From assembly GCA_038523965.1 (NCBI GenBank), contig JBCBIX010000030.1:1-26737 (forward strand): a stretch of DNA of 26,737 nt, given 5' to 3'. A program made the translations under genes and the position numbers. This document shows positions 9,401-16,665 of this stretch, in pieces. The number at the start of each line of letters is the position of its first letter. Position 1 is the stretch's first letter. This stretch comes from JAJRXG01 sp038523965. Its GTDB lineage: Bacteria > Bacteroidota > Bacteroidia > Chitinophagales > Saprospiraceae. The notes under the pieces are model-generated. The model saw nothing but the letters and a program-made list of their open reading frames with translations. It searched no databases and was not told the DNA's origin.

Positions 9401-10074
9401 GGAGCGAATTGTGTGGCAGTGGGACCACTGACGAAGGCGACATTGTCCTTATATGCTGAGACAATGCTATTAGGATTCTGCTTGGAGGTCTTTTTGATCA
9501 ATTGAAACAAGGACGCCTCAGCTTCGCTACCGTCTATGATGAATGTTCCATTGAAGATCTTGTGTCTACAGTGTTCACTATTGACCTGACTGAATCCAAA
9601 GACTTCAGAATCTGTTAGTGGCCTACCGATGCGCGCAGAAACATTATTCAGATAGTCCACCTCCTCTTCACTAAGTGAAAGTCCTTCAGCCTCATTGTAA
9701 GCAGCGATGTCATGGATATCCATGATGTCCTCAGGACTCACATCAATGGTAAAAATATGCTGGTCCAGAACCTGATACCGCTGACTGATCATCGGATCAA
9801 CCTCCATAGTAGCGGACCAAGGTGTGAATCGTTCTATGCGCAGGATGCCCTCGATACCCATGTTTTGTGTGATTTCGACGGCATTGGTACTCCAGGGGGT
9901 AATCATCGCTGCGCGAGGACCCACGAATGCTTCATGAATCTGAGGCGCATGAATTCTACCTCGCTCAGAAAATAACCAGGTGAGTTTTACTTCGTCTTGA
10001 TTGTGAAGAGTAGCCTTTTCATTGAGCTGAACAGCGTAAACAAGCTCATCAGGAGCACCAAAAAATAGGATCAT
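6400..10074 (-). CDS. purL: Phosphoribosylformylglycinamidine synthase, long single-chain form
   Basis: 1224 residues, the expected size for the fused PurS-PurL-PurQ-like enzyme. It converts FGAR, glutamine and ATP to FGAM in step 4 of purine synthesis, in the cytosol. The N-terminal PurS-like part (about 1-150) is followed by FGFSQVNSEHCRHKIFNG, then LKAETHNFPTTVEPFNGAATG and GGEIRDRLAGG of the first ATP-binding AIRS-like lobe. The second lobe includes IPTGKDSLSMKQRY. The glutaminase domain begins near residue 1000 (LAAILREKGSNSEREMA). Its nucleophile is Cys1071 in GICNGCQL, and His1184 with the adjacent Glu in MPHIERSIF complete the triad. All key residues are present. It lies 123 bases downstream of purA on the same strand but has its own promoter-like element. 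The last 4 bases overlap the stop of the convergent gene. Confidence 0.97.
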   Translation of the reverse strand: MILFFGAPDELVYAVQLNEKATLHNQDEVKLTWLFSERGRIHAPQIHEAFVGPRAAMITPWSTNAVEITQNMGIEGILRIERFTPWSATMEVDPMISQRYQVLDQHIFTIDVSPEDIMDIHDIAAYNEAEGLSLSEEEVDYLNNVSARIGRPLTDSEVFGFSQVNSEHCRHKIFNGTFIIDGSEAEASLFQLIKKTSKQNPNSIVSAYKDNVAFVSGPTATQFAPEKAEEPSLYEKKSFESIISLKAETHNFPTTVEPFNGAATGSGGEIRDRLAGGQGSLPLAGTAVYMTSYPRLEGNRPWESGHEEHAWLYQSPLDILIKASNGASDFGNKFGQPLIAGSVRTFEHKEHDRHLGYDKVIMLAGGIGYGKLDQAQKQKPETNDAIVILGGDNYRIGMGGAAVSSANTGEYGSGIELNAVQRSNPEMQKRAANTIRGLVEQSKNPIKSIHDHGAGGHLNCLSELVEDTGGAIDLDKLPIGDPTLSAKEIIGNESQERMGLVIDESDITLLKRVADRERSPMYQVGIVTGDQRFSFRSTKTASAPMDLTLDDMFGSSPKTIMTDQRIDRDFEQIHVPTVQELPELILSLLRLESVACKDWLTNKVDRCVGGRVAKQQCCGPIQLPLNNVGVMAMDYDSVNGIATSIGEAPIQSLIDAEAGARMAITEALTNMIWAPLAEGLKSVSLSANWMWPCRNPGEDARLYDAVKAVSDYAIALGINIPTGKDSLSMKQRYPDKEVLSPGTVIISATAHCSDITRVIEPVLRKDGGPLYYVNFTQDEHRLGGSAYAQTVSKVGGKSADIRNADFVVQAFDAIQQLIKSDAIVAGHDIGSGGLITTLLELCFTQNDVGANINLDSLGAISLSEILLSENPGIVFQAKDASIVEKLDRRDITYHKIGNVTGAGELVITKASEELRLDVATYRAAWFETSRLLDSHQTAGDLAQVRANNYHRQELTYVFPDGFDGVLPSRDIRGRRPLAAILREKGSNSEREMAHALYLAGFDVRDVHMTDLTSGRETLEDVDFLGAVGGFSNSDVLGSAKGWAGAIKYNELARKAIDRFFARPDVLSIGICNGCQLFMELNLINTDLKHPGKMTYNDSRKHESAFTSMEVQKSPSIMMKDLEGCRLGVWISHGEGKFVLPDAPEAYHIAGVYGYPDYPANPNGSDHNAAMIVSSDGRHLVTMPHIERSIFRWNWAHYPNQTDVVSPWLQAFVNAREWILVNRIS

Positions 10075-10105
10075 AAGATCTGCTTAGGGCATGAACGAAT
10101 CGGGA

Positions 10106-10125
10106 CAGTTGACAATGATCAACTG
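10106..10125 (-). repeat. 7-bp inverted repeat in the purL 5' untranslated region
   Basis: CAGTTGA (10106-10112) and TCAACTG (10119-10125) are exact reverse complements with a 6-base loop. The palindrome lies at or just after the predicted transcription start of purL and about 32 bases before its ATG. It could be an operator half-site pair or a 5' hairpin; nothing in the sequence decides between them. Confidence 0.4.
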
Positions 10126-10133
10126 ACCGATGT

Positions 10134-10162
10134 CAAAGGTCTACAAACTTCATTTAAGCAAA
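10134..10162 (-). promoter_or_regulatory. Probable purL promoter (Bacteroidota -33/-7 type)
   Basis: On the minus strand TTTG (complement of 10159-10162) is followed after 17 bases by GACCTTTG (complement of 10134-10141). This differs by one base from the Bacteroidota -7 consensus TAnnTTTG and has acceptable spacing from the -33 TTTG. The start would fall near 10125, giving a leader of about 50 bases before the purL ATG. The match was found by eye. Confidence 0.42.
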
Positions 10163-10197
10163 TCCTTCGCGAGGATTAATGTCTCTTCCTCTTAGGT

Positions 10198-11463
10198 TTA
10201 TGATCTCATGATGAGCTCGTCCCTGCCCGGTCCTACACTTACGATAGGTATGGGGACGCTGAGGTAGTCCTCCAGGTAGTCCAAGTATTGCTTTAACTCG
10301 GCAGGTTGAAGTTTTGCTGGTGTGTTACCGTCCAACTTTTGCTTCCAACCTTTGAATGACTTGTACGTCGGCTGATAGGATTCTATGGCCAGATCATATG
10401 GTAGTTCTGTTGTCTTTGCCCCCTTGTACTCATATGCATCCGCCACGATGATTTCATCAAAATGGTCCATGACGTCAGATTTGGTCAGCGCGATCTGCGT
10501 GACCCCATTGATCATGATGCTATACTTCAGTTGGACCAAGTCGATCCAACCACATCGTCGAGGTCTTCCTGTGGTGGCCCCGAATTCTTGCCCAAATTTT
10601 TGGAGTTGCCGCCCGTAGTCATCGTGCAGTTCAGTGGGAAACGGGCCACTTCCTACACGTGTACAGTATGCTTTGCTGATGCCAATTACCTCTCCAATTT
10701 TATTTGGGGCTACTCCAAGTCCCGTACAGACACCAGCGGTTGTTGTATTCGATGATGTGACATAGGGATAGGTGCCAAAGTCGATATCAAGCATTACCCC
10801 TTGCGCACCTTCAGCTAAGATCTGCTGTCCACTTTTGAGTGCCTCATCGAGGTAATACTCACAATTAACCATTTCAAAGTCCCTGAGAAACTCAATCGCC
10901 TCGAACCATTCATCTTCATTCCAATCAAAATCTATGTCTGGATAAATCTTGGAGAGCTTGTGATGACGCTGCTTTAGTTCATCATAGCGGCTTCTGAAAT
11001 CAGAGGAGGTTATGGTGCCAAATCGAAGTCCGTTACGACCTGTTTTGTCCATGTAGGTAGGGCCAATACCTCGGAGTGTTGAACCTATCTTTTTATCTCC
11101 CTTGGCGGCCTCAGATGCAGCGTCCAGGTATCGATGCGAAGGCAATATCAGATGCGCCTTACGTGAAATCTTGAGGTTTTGTCTGGCGTCAACTCCTAAT
11201 TCAAGTAAGCCAAGGATTTCTTTGCGCAAGACGATTGGATCAATGACGACCCCATTGCCTATGACATTGGTGGTCTGCGCCCTGAATATGCCTGAGGGGA
11301 TTGTGTGCAGGACGAATTTCTCGCCATTGACATAGATGGTGTGACCAGCGTTCGGCCCACCTTGAAATCGACATATGATATCGTATTGATCCGCTAAGTA
11401 ATCGACGATCTTTCCCTTTCCTTCATCTCCCCACTGAAGGCCGATCAGGACATCCACTGCCAT
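10198..11463 (-). CDS. purA: Adenylosuccinate synthetase
   Basis: 421 residues, standard length. It catalyses GTP-dependent ligation of aspartate to IMP, the first committed step to AMP. Visible motifs are the N-terminal P-loop-like LQWGDEGKGKIVD (catalytic Asp in GDEGKGK), FQGGPNAGHTIYV with the catalytic His, and HTIPSGIF. Further motifs are IGSTLRGIGPTY, the IMP/GTP region EGAQGVMLDIDFGTYPYVTS, CTRVGSGPFPTEL and TTGRPRRCGWIDL. The last 40 residues (LEDYLSVPIPIVSVGPGRDE) complete the fold. All active-site segments look intact. ATG at 11463 has no Shine-Dalgarno. A terminator-like hairpin ends only 25 bases upstream of it. purL follows 123 bases downstream on the same strand, so the two may be partly co-transcribed. 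Confidence 0.97.
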   Translation of the reverse strand: MAVDVLIGLQWGDEGKGKIVDYLADQYDIICRFQGGPNAGHTIYVNGEKFVLHTIPSGIFRAQTTNVIGNGVVIDPIVLRKEILGLLELGVDARQNLKISRKAHLILPSHRYLDAASEAAKGDKKIGSTLRGIGPTYMDKTGRNGLRFGTITSSDFRSRYDELKQRHHKLSKIYPDIDFDWNEDEWFEAIEFLRDFEMVNCEYYLDEALKSGQQILAEGAQGVMLDIDFGTYPYVTSSNTTTAGVCTGLGVAPNKIGEVIGISKAYCTRVGSGPFPTELHDDYGRQLQKFGQEFGATTGRPRRCGWIDLVQLKYSIMINGVTQIALTKSDVMDHFDEIIVADAYEYKGAKTTELPYDLAIESYQPTYKSFKGWKQKLDGNTPAKLQPAELKQYLDYLEDYLSVPIPIVSVGPGRDELIMRS

Positions 11464-11488
11464 GTGCTGATTATGTTATGATGTACAT

Positions 11489-11517
11489 AAAAAAAGCCCG
11501 ATCGTAGTGATCAGACT
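11489..11517 (-). terminator. Terminator-like hairpin in the purA leader (possible attenuator)
   Basis: Read on the minus strand, AGTCTGATC, loop ACTAC, GATCGGGCT and seven T form an intrinsic terminator. Two of the nine stem pairs are G:U in the minus-strand RNA and would be C-A mismatches in plus-strand RNA, so the structure belongs to the minus strand. No annotated minus-strand gene lies upstream, since the neighbour at 11709 is divergent. The T run ends 25 bases before the purA ATG. Confidence 0.6.
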
Positions 11518-11534
11518 AAATGGTAAAAGTACCC

Positions 11535-11588
11535 TTATTCTTCAGATGTATTAGAGAGCGAAATACGCGCCTGCACACCGAAAAACAT
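11535..11588 (-). CDS. Possible 17-residue leader peptide or gene remnant upstream of purA
   Basis: A short open frame (MFFGVQARISLSNTSEE) starts at the ATG whose complement is 11586-11588. It is preceded by AGGAG about 10 bases upstream and stops 18 bases before the terminator-like hairpin. An overlapping 48-codon frame (11516-11662, same strand) ends exactly at the hairpin stem. No family is recognised for either. The shorter one could be a leader peptide that feeds the hairpin, or the tail of a decayed gene, since its end reads like a last beta strand plus polar tail. Chance is also quite possible. Confidence 0.2.
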   Translation of the reverse strand: MFFGVQARISLSNTSEE

Positions 11589-11708
11589 CGACAGAATTCT
11601 CCTGGAGTTTGGTCAGTGATGTCATTCCATAAATTTTGAAAAATAGTCCCAATCGCATCCATCATTATCTGGCAAGATGAGTATCATGGAGGAGCCAAGA
11701 AGCCTATT

Positions 11709-12182
11709 ATGCTCGTTACAGTCCACACACTCTTCTCCGTCCTTGCATTACTTAGTGGTTTGGTAGTCTTCTTTCTACCAAAGGGGACAATGCGCCACAA
11801 GCAAATCGGATACACCTATGTCGTTTCCATGTTTGCGCTCATCATCACCTCCTTCTGGATATTTGATTTGTTCGCAGGATTTGGGGTGTTTCATGCGATG
11901 TCGATTGTGAGTTTGGTGACACTTATTATCGCCCTTTACTTTCCGCTCTTTGGTCGCTCTGGGGAGTTATGGTTTATCGCCCATTACATCTGGATGGGTT
12001 ACAGTTACGTCGGCCTTGTAATGGCAGCTGGATCTCATCTGTTCGAGTACTTTCCAGACTGGTCACCTTGGCTTCGCATGGTTTTGTTTTGGGGGCTCCC
12101 ATACGTTGGCGGGACCATTATGATTTTTAGTAACAAAAAGAAACTCACAAAATCCGTATCCGCCAGAATGCGACAGACTTAG
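11709..12182 (+). CDS. DUF2306-like integral membrane protein
   Basis: 157 residues with about five hydrophobic helices (about 3-23, 35-55, 60-80, 90-110 and 122-142), so it is an inner-membrane protein. The first helix ends at LPKGTMRHKQIGYTYVVSMF, a short basic loop with the His-Lys-x-x-Gly pattern seen at this place in DUF2306 proteins. A later helix carries WFIAHYIWMGYSYVGLVMAA with conserved His and Tyr. The C-terminus (SNKKKLTKSVSARMR) is basic and cytosolic. No function is established for the family; the conserved histidines suggest possible haem or metal contacts, which is speculation. ATG at 11709 is accepted because the helix starts at once. The helicase gene follows after 49 bases on the same strand. 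Confidence 0.65.
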   Translation: MLVTVHTLFSVLALLSGLVVFFLPKGTMRHKQIGYTYVVSMFALIITSFWIFDLFAGFGVFHAMSIVSLVTLIIALYFPLFGRSGELWFIAHYIWMGYSYVGLVMAAGSHLFEYFPDWSPWLRMVLFWGLPYVGGTIMIFSNKKKLTKSVSARMRQT

Positions 12183-12218
12183 TCGATCCTCAACCTTAGA
12201 GCAAGCTCGAACTTAGAA

Positions 12219-12224
12219 GAGGAG
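12219..12224 (+). promoter_or_regulatory. Ribosome-binding site that fixes a TTG start
   Basis: GAGGAG at 12219-12224 lies 7 bases before the TTG at 12232. This is one of the few clear Shine-Dalgarno matches in the window, and it supports the non-ATG start of the helicase gene. Confidence 0.6.
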
Positions 12225-12231
12225 TTATCGT

Positions 12232-14145
12232 TTGTCCTCCGTGCAAGACAGATACGAGACCATAAAGCAGGCCCTGGAGATCGAGCGGAAGGCAGAGGAA
12301 GACTACTTCAGATCACTGGCCCAGTCCAAAAGCTTCAAAGAGAGAATCGCCTCTGGGGTGATGTGGTATCCCGTCCAACTCGACAAGATGCACTACACCA
12401 TCGCCGAGAAAGTGGAGATCGAAGTATCGCCATCATTACCATCCGCCGCGGCTAATCGCAACTTATTCAAAGCTGGCTCGAGTGCAGTTCTGTTCGTGAA
12501 TGGAGATGAACGCATTGAACTAAAAGGGGTCATCACCTTCGCCAATCGAAAGGTCGTTCGCATCATTCTTAATGAAGATCTGATCCTCAAGGAGCATCTC
12601 CTCAAACATGGAACATGCGGTATCGAATTAGTATACGACGATCGTCCTTATCGCGTCATGTTCGACACTCTTGAAGAACTACGATCTACTAAGGTCCCAC
12701 ATCTTGTAGCACTTAGAGAGGCCGTAAGGACACAGCGACTCAAAGCATCACCTGCATCTTCTGTAAGCGGTCTGTCCTATCCATCAGCTCATCTCAATCC
12801 CAGTCAGATTAATGCGATCAAAGGCAGCCAATCTGTCGAGTGCATGAGCATTATCCACGGCCCTCCCGGAACTGGCAAAACCACTACACTGGTAGCCTTG
12901 GTCCGTGAGTTGGCTCGACATGAGCAGAAGATCCTTGTGACGGCGCCTTCTAATAATGCAGTAGATCTCTTAGCTCGTCGACTACATGAAGAGGGACTAC
13001 ACGTGTTACGAGTGGGCAATGTCACACGCATAGGTGATAACATCGCTCACCTCTGTCTGGAGGAGAAAGCCCGTATGCACAAAGATTGGCAGCACATCAA
13101 GCAGGTCAAAATCGAAGCAGAGTACGCCAAGAAAGAGGCACAGAAGTACAAGCGAAAATTTGGTCCGGAACAACGTCGAATGCGAGCCTCATTTCAAAAG
13201 GAAGCAAGAGATCTCAACAAATGGGCGAAAGAATTAGAAAATCGTCTTGTAGATAGCATCATTGATGGTGCCACAGTTGTCTGCTCGACTTTGATTGGAT
13301 CTGCACATCACAGTATCTCTGAGATTCGCTACGACACAGTGATCATCGACGAAGGTTCACAGGCCCTCGAAGCGGAGAGTTGGACTGCCATGTTGCGTGC
13401 AAGTCGGACGATCATCGCTGGAGATCCCATGCAGTTACCGCCTACGGTAAAGTCATCCAAGGCCTTATCGATGGGACTTAATGAGACAATACTGGACCGA
13501 ATGACGGAGCACATTGACTCATCCTATTTATTGGACACCCAGTATAGAATGCATGATGATATTCTGGCATTTAGCAATACCCAGTTCTATTCAGACCAAT
13601 TGAAATCTGCGGATTTTGTCAAATATAGATCCCTGCCTAATGATTCGGAAGTGCTCACACTGATCGATACAAGTGGCTGTGGATTCGAAGAAAAAGCAGG
13701 TAAGGATGGACGCTCACGCTCCAACATCGGAGAGTACCACATCATCCGTGAGCACATCCTGCAGCACTTATCGCTCTATGCCGAAGGAGTTTCTATCGGA
13801 GTCATTAGTCCCTATGCCCTACAGGTGGAACTCATCCGTCGAGAACGAGGCCAAGACGATACCCTGAGAGGATTGGATATAAGGGTGAATAGTATAGATG
13901 GATTTCAAGGACAGGAGAAGGATGTCATCTACATCTCCTTAGTGCGGTCAAATGATCGAAATGAAATTGGATTTCTCAAGGATTATCGACGTCTCAATGT
14001 GGCCTTGACTCGAGCCAGATGTAAATTGATTATCGTCGGAGACATGTCTACTCTGGCCTGTGATAAGATGTACGATGACCTTGCACAGCATGTAGATCGA
14101 ACAGGTATTTACCGCAGTGCATGGGAGTACATGGCGATGAATTGA
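12232..14145 (+). CDS. Superfamily 1 (UPF1/IGHMBP2-like) DNA/RNA helicase
   Basis: 637 residues, starting at TTG with a good ribosome-binding site. An N-terminal beta-barrel-like region (about 40-165) precedes the helicase core, as in IGHMBP2. Motifs in order: Q-like SAHLNPSQINAI (about 188-199), Walker A GPPGTGKTTT (about 209-218), motif Ia with TAPSNNAVDLLARRL, and a charged coiled stalk (about 284-345). These are followed by motif II IIDEGSQALE (about 371-380), motif III GDPMQLPPT (about 397), motif IV LDTQYRMHDDI (about 434), motif V NSIDGFQGQEKDVI (about 554) and motif VI VALTRARCKLIIVGD (about 591). Every ATPase motif is intact, so an active 5'-3' translocase is expected from the family. 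Bacterial members are poorly studied and the substrate is unknown. The glycosyltransferase gene follows after 27 bases. Confidence 0.9.
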   Translation: MSSVQDRYETIKQALEIERKAEEDYFRSLAQSKSFKERIASGVMWYPVQLDKMHYTIAEKVEIEVSPSLPSAAANRNLFKAGSSAVLFVNGDERIELKGVITFANRKVVRIILNEDLILKEHLLKHGTCGIELVYDDRPYRVMFDTLEELRSTKVPHLVALREAVRTQRLKASPASSVSGLSYPSAHLNPSQINAIKGSQSVECMSIIHGPPGTGKTTTLVALVRELARHEQKILVTAPSNNAVDLLARRLHEEGLHVLRVGNVTRIGDNIAHLCLEEKARMHKDWQHIKQVKIEAEYAKKEAQKYKRKFGPEQRRMRASFQKEARDLNKWAKELENRLVDSIIDGATVVCSTLIGSAHHSISEIRYDTVIIDEGSQALEAESWTAMLRASRTIIAGDPMQLPPTVKSSKALSMGLNETILDRMTEHIDSSYLLDTQYRMHDDILAFSNTQFYSDQLKSADFVKYRSLPNDSEVLTLIDTSGCGFEEKAGKDGRSRSNIGEYHIIREHILQHLSLYAEGVSIGVISPYALQVELIRRERGQDDTLRGLDIRVNSIDGFQGQEKDVIYISLVRSNDRNEIGFLKDYRRLNVALTRARCKLIIVGDMSTLACDKMYDDLAQHVDRTGIYRSAWEYMAMN

Positions 14146-14172
14146 CATGCACGCTGCAACTTTGCGTTTAGC

Positions 14173-15336
14173 ATGAGCGCTGAGACTGATCTTGTTTTTC
14201 TTACATCGAGATATCCATATCCATTGGACAAGGGTGATCGTATTCGCGCGTTTCATCAGGTTAGGGAATTGGGCAAGTTCTTTAGGGTCCATGTCATCTG
14301 TTTGTCAGAGTCATTGCCTCAACCCGAGCTTTTGCGACCTGTGGCGGAGATGTGTTACTCACTACATGTATTTCCAATATCCAGATGGAAGCGACGCCTG
14401 CGCATGGTCAAGGCTGTATTCAGTAATTTGCCATTGCAGGTCGCTTATTTTGATGATCCGCATGTGAGACGTCAGATCCAATTTCTCATCAAGCGCATAA
14501 GTCCCGATCACGTCCATTGCCATTTGGTCAGAATGGTCCCTTATCTTCCGACTTCTGGTCCCTGGTTGACATCGATCGATTATATGGATTCGCTCGTGCT
14601 CAATGATCTTGCGGCTCATCATCTAAAGACAGGGCTGTTGAGGGTATTTCTTGCAAAGGAGCGTAAGGACATTAAGCGATATGAGACCATTGTTTCGGAC
14701 AGCTCCGATCATCACTTTGTCATCAGTGATCGAGATCGACTATGTTTTGAAGCTCCAATAAGAGAGAGATTGACTCTCTTACCAAATGGAATTGACCTTG
14801 ACTACTTCCAATTTCAAGAAGAATCTGAGGCTATATACCACGTTGTTTTCTGTGGTAATCTTGGTTATGCACCAAATCTGAAGGCCGCCCTTTATCTGAG
14901 GGATGTAATTGCAGCGCGTCTTCAGGATGTCACGTTTTTGATAGCAGGTGCTCAAGCACGTAGCTCATTATTGAATCATAGTCTTGCTAATGTCACCGTT
15001 ATGGGGCGTCAGGAAGATATTCGGCATTCGTACCGAAGTGGTGCGATTTTCGTCGCTCCACTCTGGGAGGGGTCTGGTCAGCAGAATAAGATTCTCGAGG
15101 CCATGGCCCTTGGCACTCCTGTGGTAACCACATCCCATGTGAATGCTGGCATCGGCGCAGATCCGGCTTCTGATCTTCTAATCGCTGATGATACTGACGA
15201 ATTTATCAGGCAGATAAATCAGCTACTTTCGCGCCCGCATCAACGATTAACCATCAAACGAAAGGCCCGACAATTCGTGGAGGATAATTTTAATTGGTCT
15301 GTCAACACGACTCCTCTTGTCGAGGTTATCTCCTAA
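14173..15336 (+). CDS. GT4-family glycosyltransferase
   Basis: 387 residues, cytosolic or membrane-associated, with a GT-B fold. The N-terminus (LTSRYPYPLDKGDRIRAFHQ) is the acceptor-lobe signature of the exopolysaccharide-type GT4 group that includes the XrtA/PEP-CTERM-associated sugar transferases. The hinge carries LPNGIDLDYF (about 203) and then VVFCGNLGYAPN, the first strand of the donor lobe. The nucleotide-sugar site is PLWEGSGQQNKILEAMALGTPVV (about 295-318), with the E-x7-E arrangement of retaining GT4 enzymes. No exosortase or polysaccharide cluster is adjacent, so the sugar and acceptor are unknown. A role in a surface glycan is the likeliest guess. It starts 27 bases after the helicase and ends 18 bases before ribBA, so one transcript is likely. 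Confidence 0.85.
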   Translation: MSAETDLVFLTSRYPYPLDKGDRIRAFHQVRELGKFFRVHVICLSESLPQPELLRPVAEMCYSLHVFPISRWKRRLRMVKAVFSNLPLQVAYFDDPHVRRQIQFLIKRISPDHVHCHLVRMVPYLPTSGPWLTSIDYMDSLVLNDLAAHHLKTGLLRVFLAKERKDIKRYETIVSDSSDHHFVISDRDRLCFEAPIRERLTLLPNGIDLDYFQFQEESEAIYHVVFCGNLGYAPNLKAALYLRDVIAARLQDVTFLIAGAQARSSLLNHSLANVTVMGRQEDIRHSYRSGAIFVAPLWEGSGQQNKILEAMALGTPVVTTSHVNAGIGADPASDLLIADDTDEFIRQINQLLSRPHQRLTIKRKARQFVEDNFNWSVNTTPLVEVIS

Positions 15337-15354
15337 ACCTATTCCACCTAATCT

Positions 15355-16464
15355 ATGGGCCAGTTTCAGCTCAATACCATCGAAGAAGCTATCGAGGACA
15401 TCCGTCAGGGTAAAGTGATCATCTGTGTAGATGACGAGGATCGAGAGAATGAAGGTGACTTCATATGCGCGGCTGAGGCGATCACGCCCGAGATTGTCAA
15501 CTTTATGGCCACCTATGGCAGAGGATTAATCTGCACACCGATCCCAGAGGAGAAAGCAGATGAACTTGATCTCCCACTGATGGTCAGTAAGAATACAGCC
15601 CTGCACGAAACCGCTTTTACCGTGTCTATTGACTTGGATGGTGATGGAGTGACGACTGGAATTTCGTCAAGCGATAGAGCCCTCACTATTAAGCGGCTGG
15701 CCTCACCGGAGTGCACTGCCACGGATTTTGCGAGACCAGGTCACATCTTTCCTTTGCGGGCCAAGAAGGGTGGGGTACTACGTCGGACAGGACATACAGA
15801 AGCATCTGTGGATTTAGCAGTCATGGCCGGTTTTGAACCAGCAGGTGTTTTAGTTGAGATCCTCAACGAGGATGGGAGTATGGCGAGACTTCCAGACCTT
15901 GTCAAGGTGGCAGAGCGACATGATCTTAAGATCATTTCGATAGAGGATCTCGTCGCATACCGAGTGCAAAACGAGTCGATCATTAATGAGATATTTCGAA
16001 AGGAGTTAGACACCGCCTACGGCAACATCGAGGTTGTGGCATTTCAACAGACGAATACTGAAGACATTCATTTGGCTTTGGTTAAAGGTGTGATTAAGAC
16101 CTCAGCGCCTGTGCATGTTCGGATGCATAGTTCTATTGCCGGTGAGCAGCTCTACACACTACTTAAGGATACCGAGTCTCCACTCAAACGAGCATTGCAG
16201 TTCATTCAGAACGAGGATAACGGTGTGATCGTCATTATGCGACATGAAGAGCGCAATAGTCACCTCCTCGCGAGAATGAGAGCACTCGAAGGGACACCTG
16301 TACAGGCTAAAACGACAAGCGAAATCCAAAAAGATTTTGGAGTGGGGGCCCAGATCCTCAGAAAGCTGGGTATCCAACAGATTAGCTTATTATCCAATAA
16401 TCCGCGTAAACGAGTCGGTTTAGACGGTTATGGCCTGGAGATCGTAAAGTATACAGCCTTCTAA
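15355..16464 (+). CDS. ribB: RibBA-type protein: intact 3,4-dihydroxy-2-butanone-4-phosphate synthase, degenerate GTP cyclohydrolase II domain
   Basis: 369 residues. Residues 1-205 are a complete DHBP synthase, which converts ribulose 5-phosphate to the four-carbon riboflavin precursor. The acidic metal-binding motif DDEDRENEGD is at 26-35, the GRGLICTP segment follows, and HTEASVD with the catalytic His starts near 147. From about 210 the protein has the fold of GTP cyclohydrolase II and keeps its end (FGVGAQILRKLGIQQISLLSNNPRKRVGLDGYGLEIV, here described in part). It has lost the zinc site: the usual HSECLTGD and CDCG cysteines are replaced by a MHSSIAGEQLY stretch, and the R-Q-E-GRGIG region is replaced by MRHEERNSHLLA. 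GTP cyclohydrolase activity is therefore unlikely, and a separate ribA should exist elsewhere. It is the last gene of the plus-strand run. Confidence 0.9.
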   Translation: MGQFQLNTIEEAIEDIRQGKVIICVDDEDRENEGDFICAAEAITPEIVNFMATYGRGLICTPIPEEKADELDLPLMVSKNTALHETAFTVSIDLDGDGVTTGISSSDRALTIKRLASPECTATDFARPGHIFPLRAKKGGVLRRTGHTEASVDLAVMAGFEPAGVLVEILNEDGSMARLPDLVKVAERHDLKIISIEDLVAYRVQNESIINEIFRKELDTAYGNIEVVAFQQTNTEDIHLALVKGVIKTSAPVHVRMHSSIAGEQLYTLLKDTESPLKRALQFIQNEDNGVIVIMRHEERNSHLLARMRALEGTPVQAKTTSEIQKDFGVGAQILRKLGIQQISLLSNNPRKRVGLDGYGLEIVKYTAF

Positions 16465-16665
16465 GCATTTCTGTCAGGTGATCTGCCCACATCCAAGCGA
16501 TGTATGACACAATTTCATCCTCCCACCTCGACCAAAAAGCAGGTAGAGCCAACAATTCATGTAGACTGCAATTATGACAGGTCGAATCGCCATGGCACGA
16601 TGCGTGATGTAGTGCGGTTATCTTATCAATTTTTGTCAAACAAGAAACCTTTAAATCTTTAGACT

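Noticed and set aside
16382..16639. 85-residue minus-strand frame between ribBA and groES, with a CHNC motif
   Set aside because: It overlaps the end of ribBA antisense, has no recognisable family or ribosome-binding site, and its codon use looks like non-coding sequence.
16465..16665. Search for a CIRCE element or a clear promoter before groES
   Set aside because: No inverted repeat of the HrcA type, and no convincing -33/-7 pair at a usable distance.
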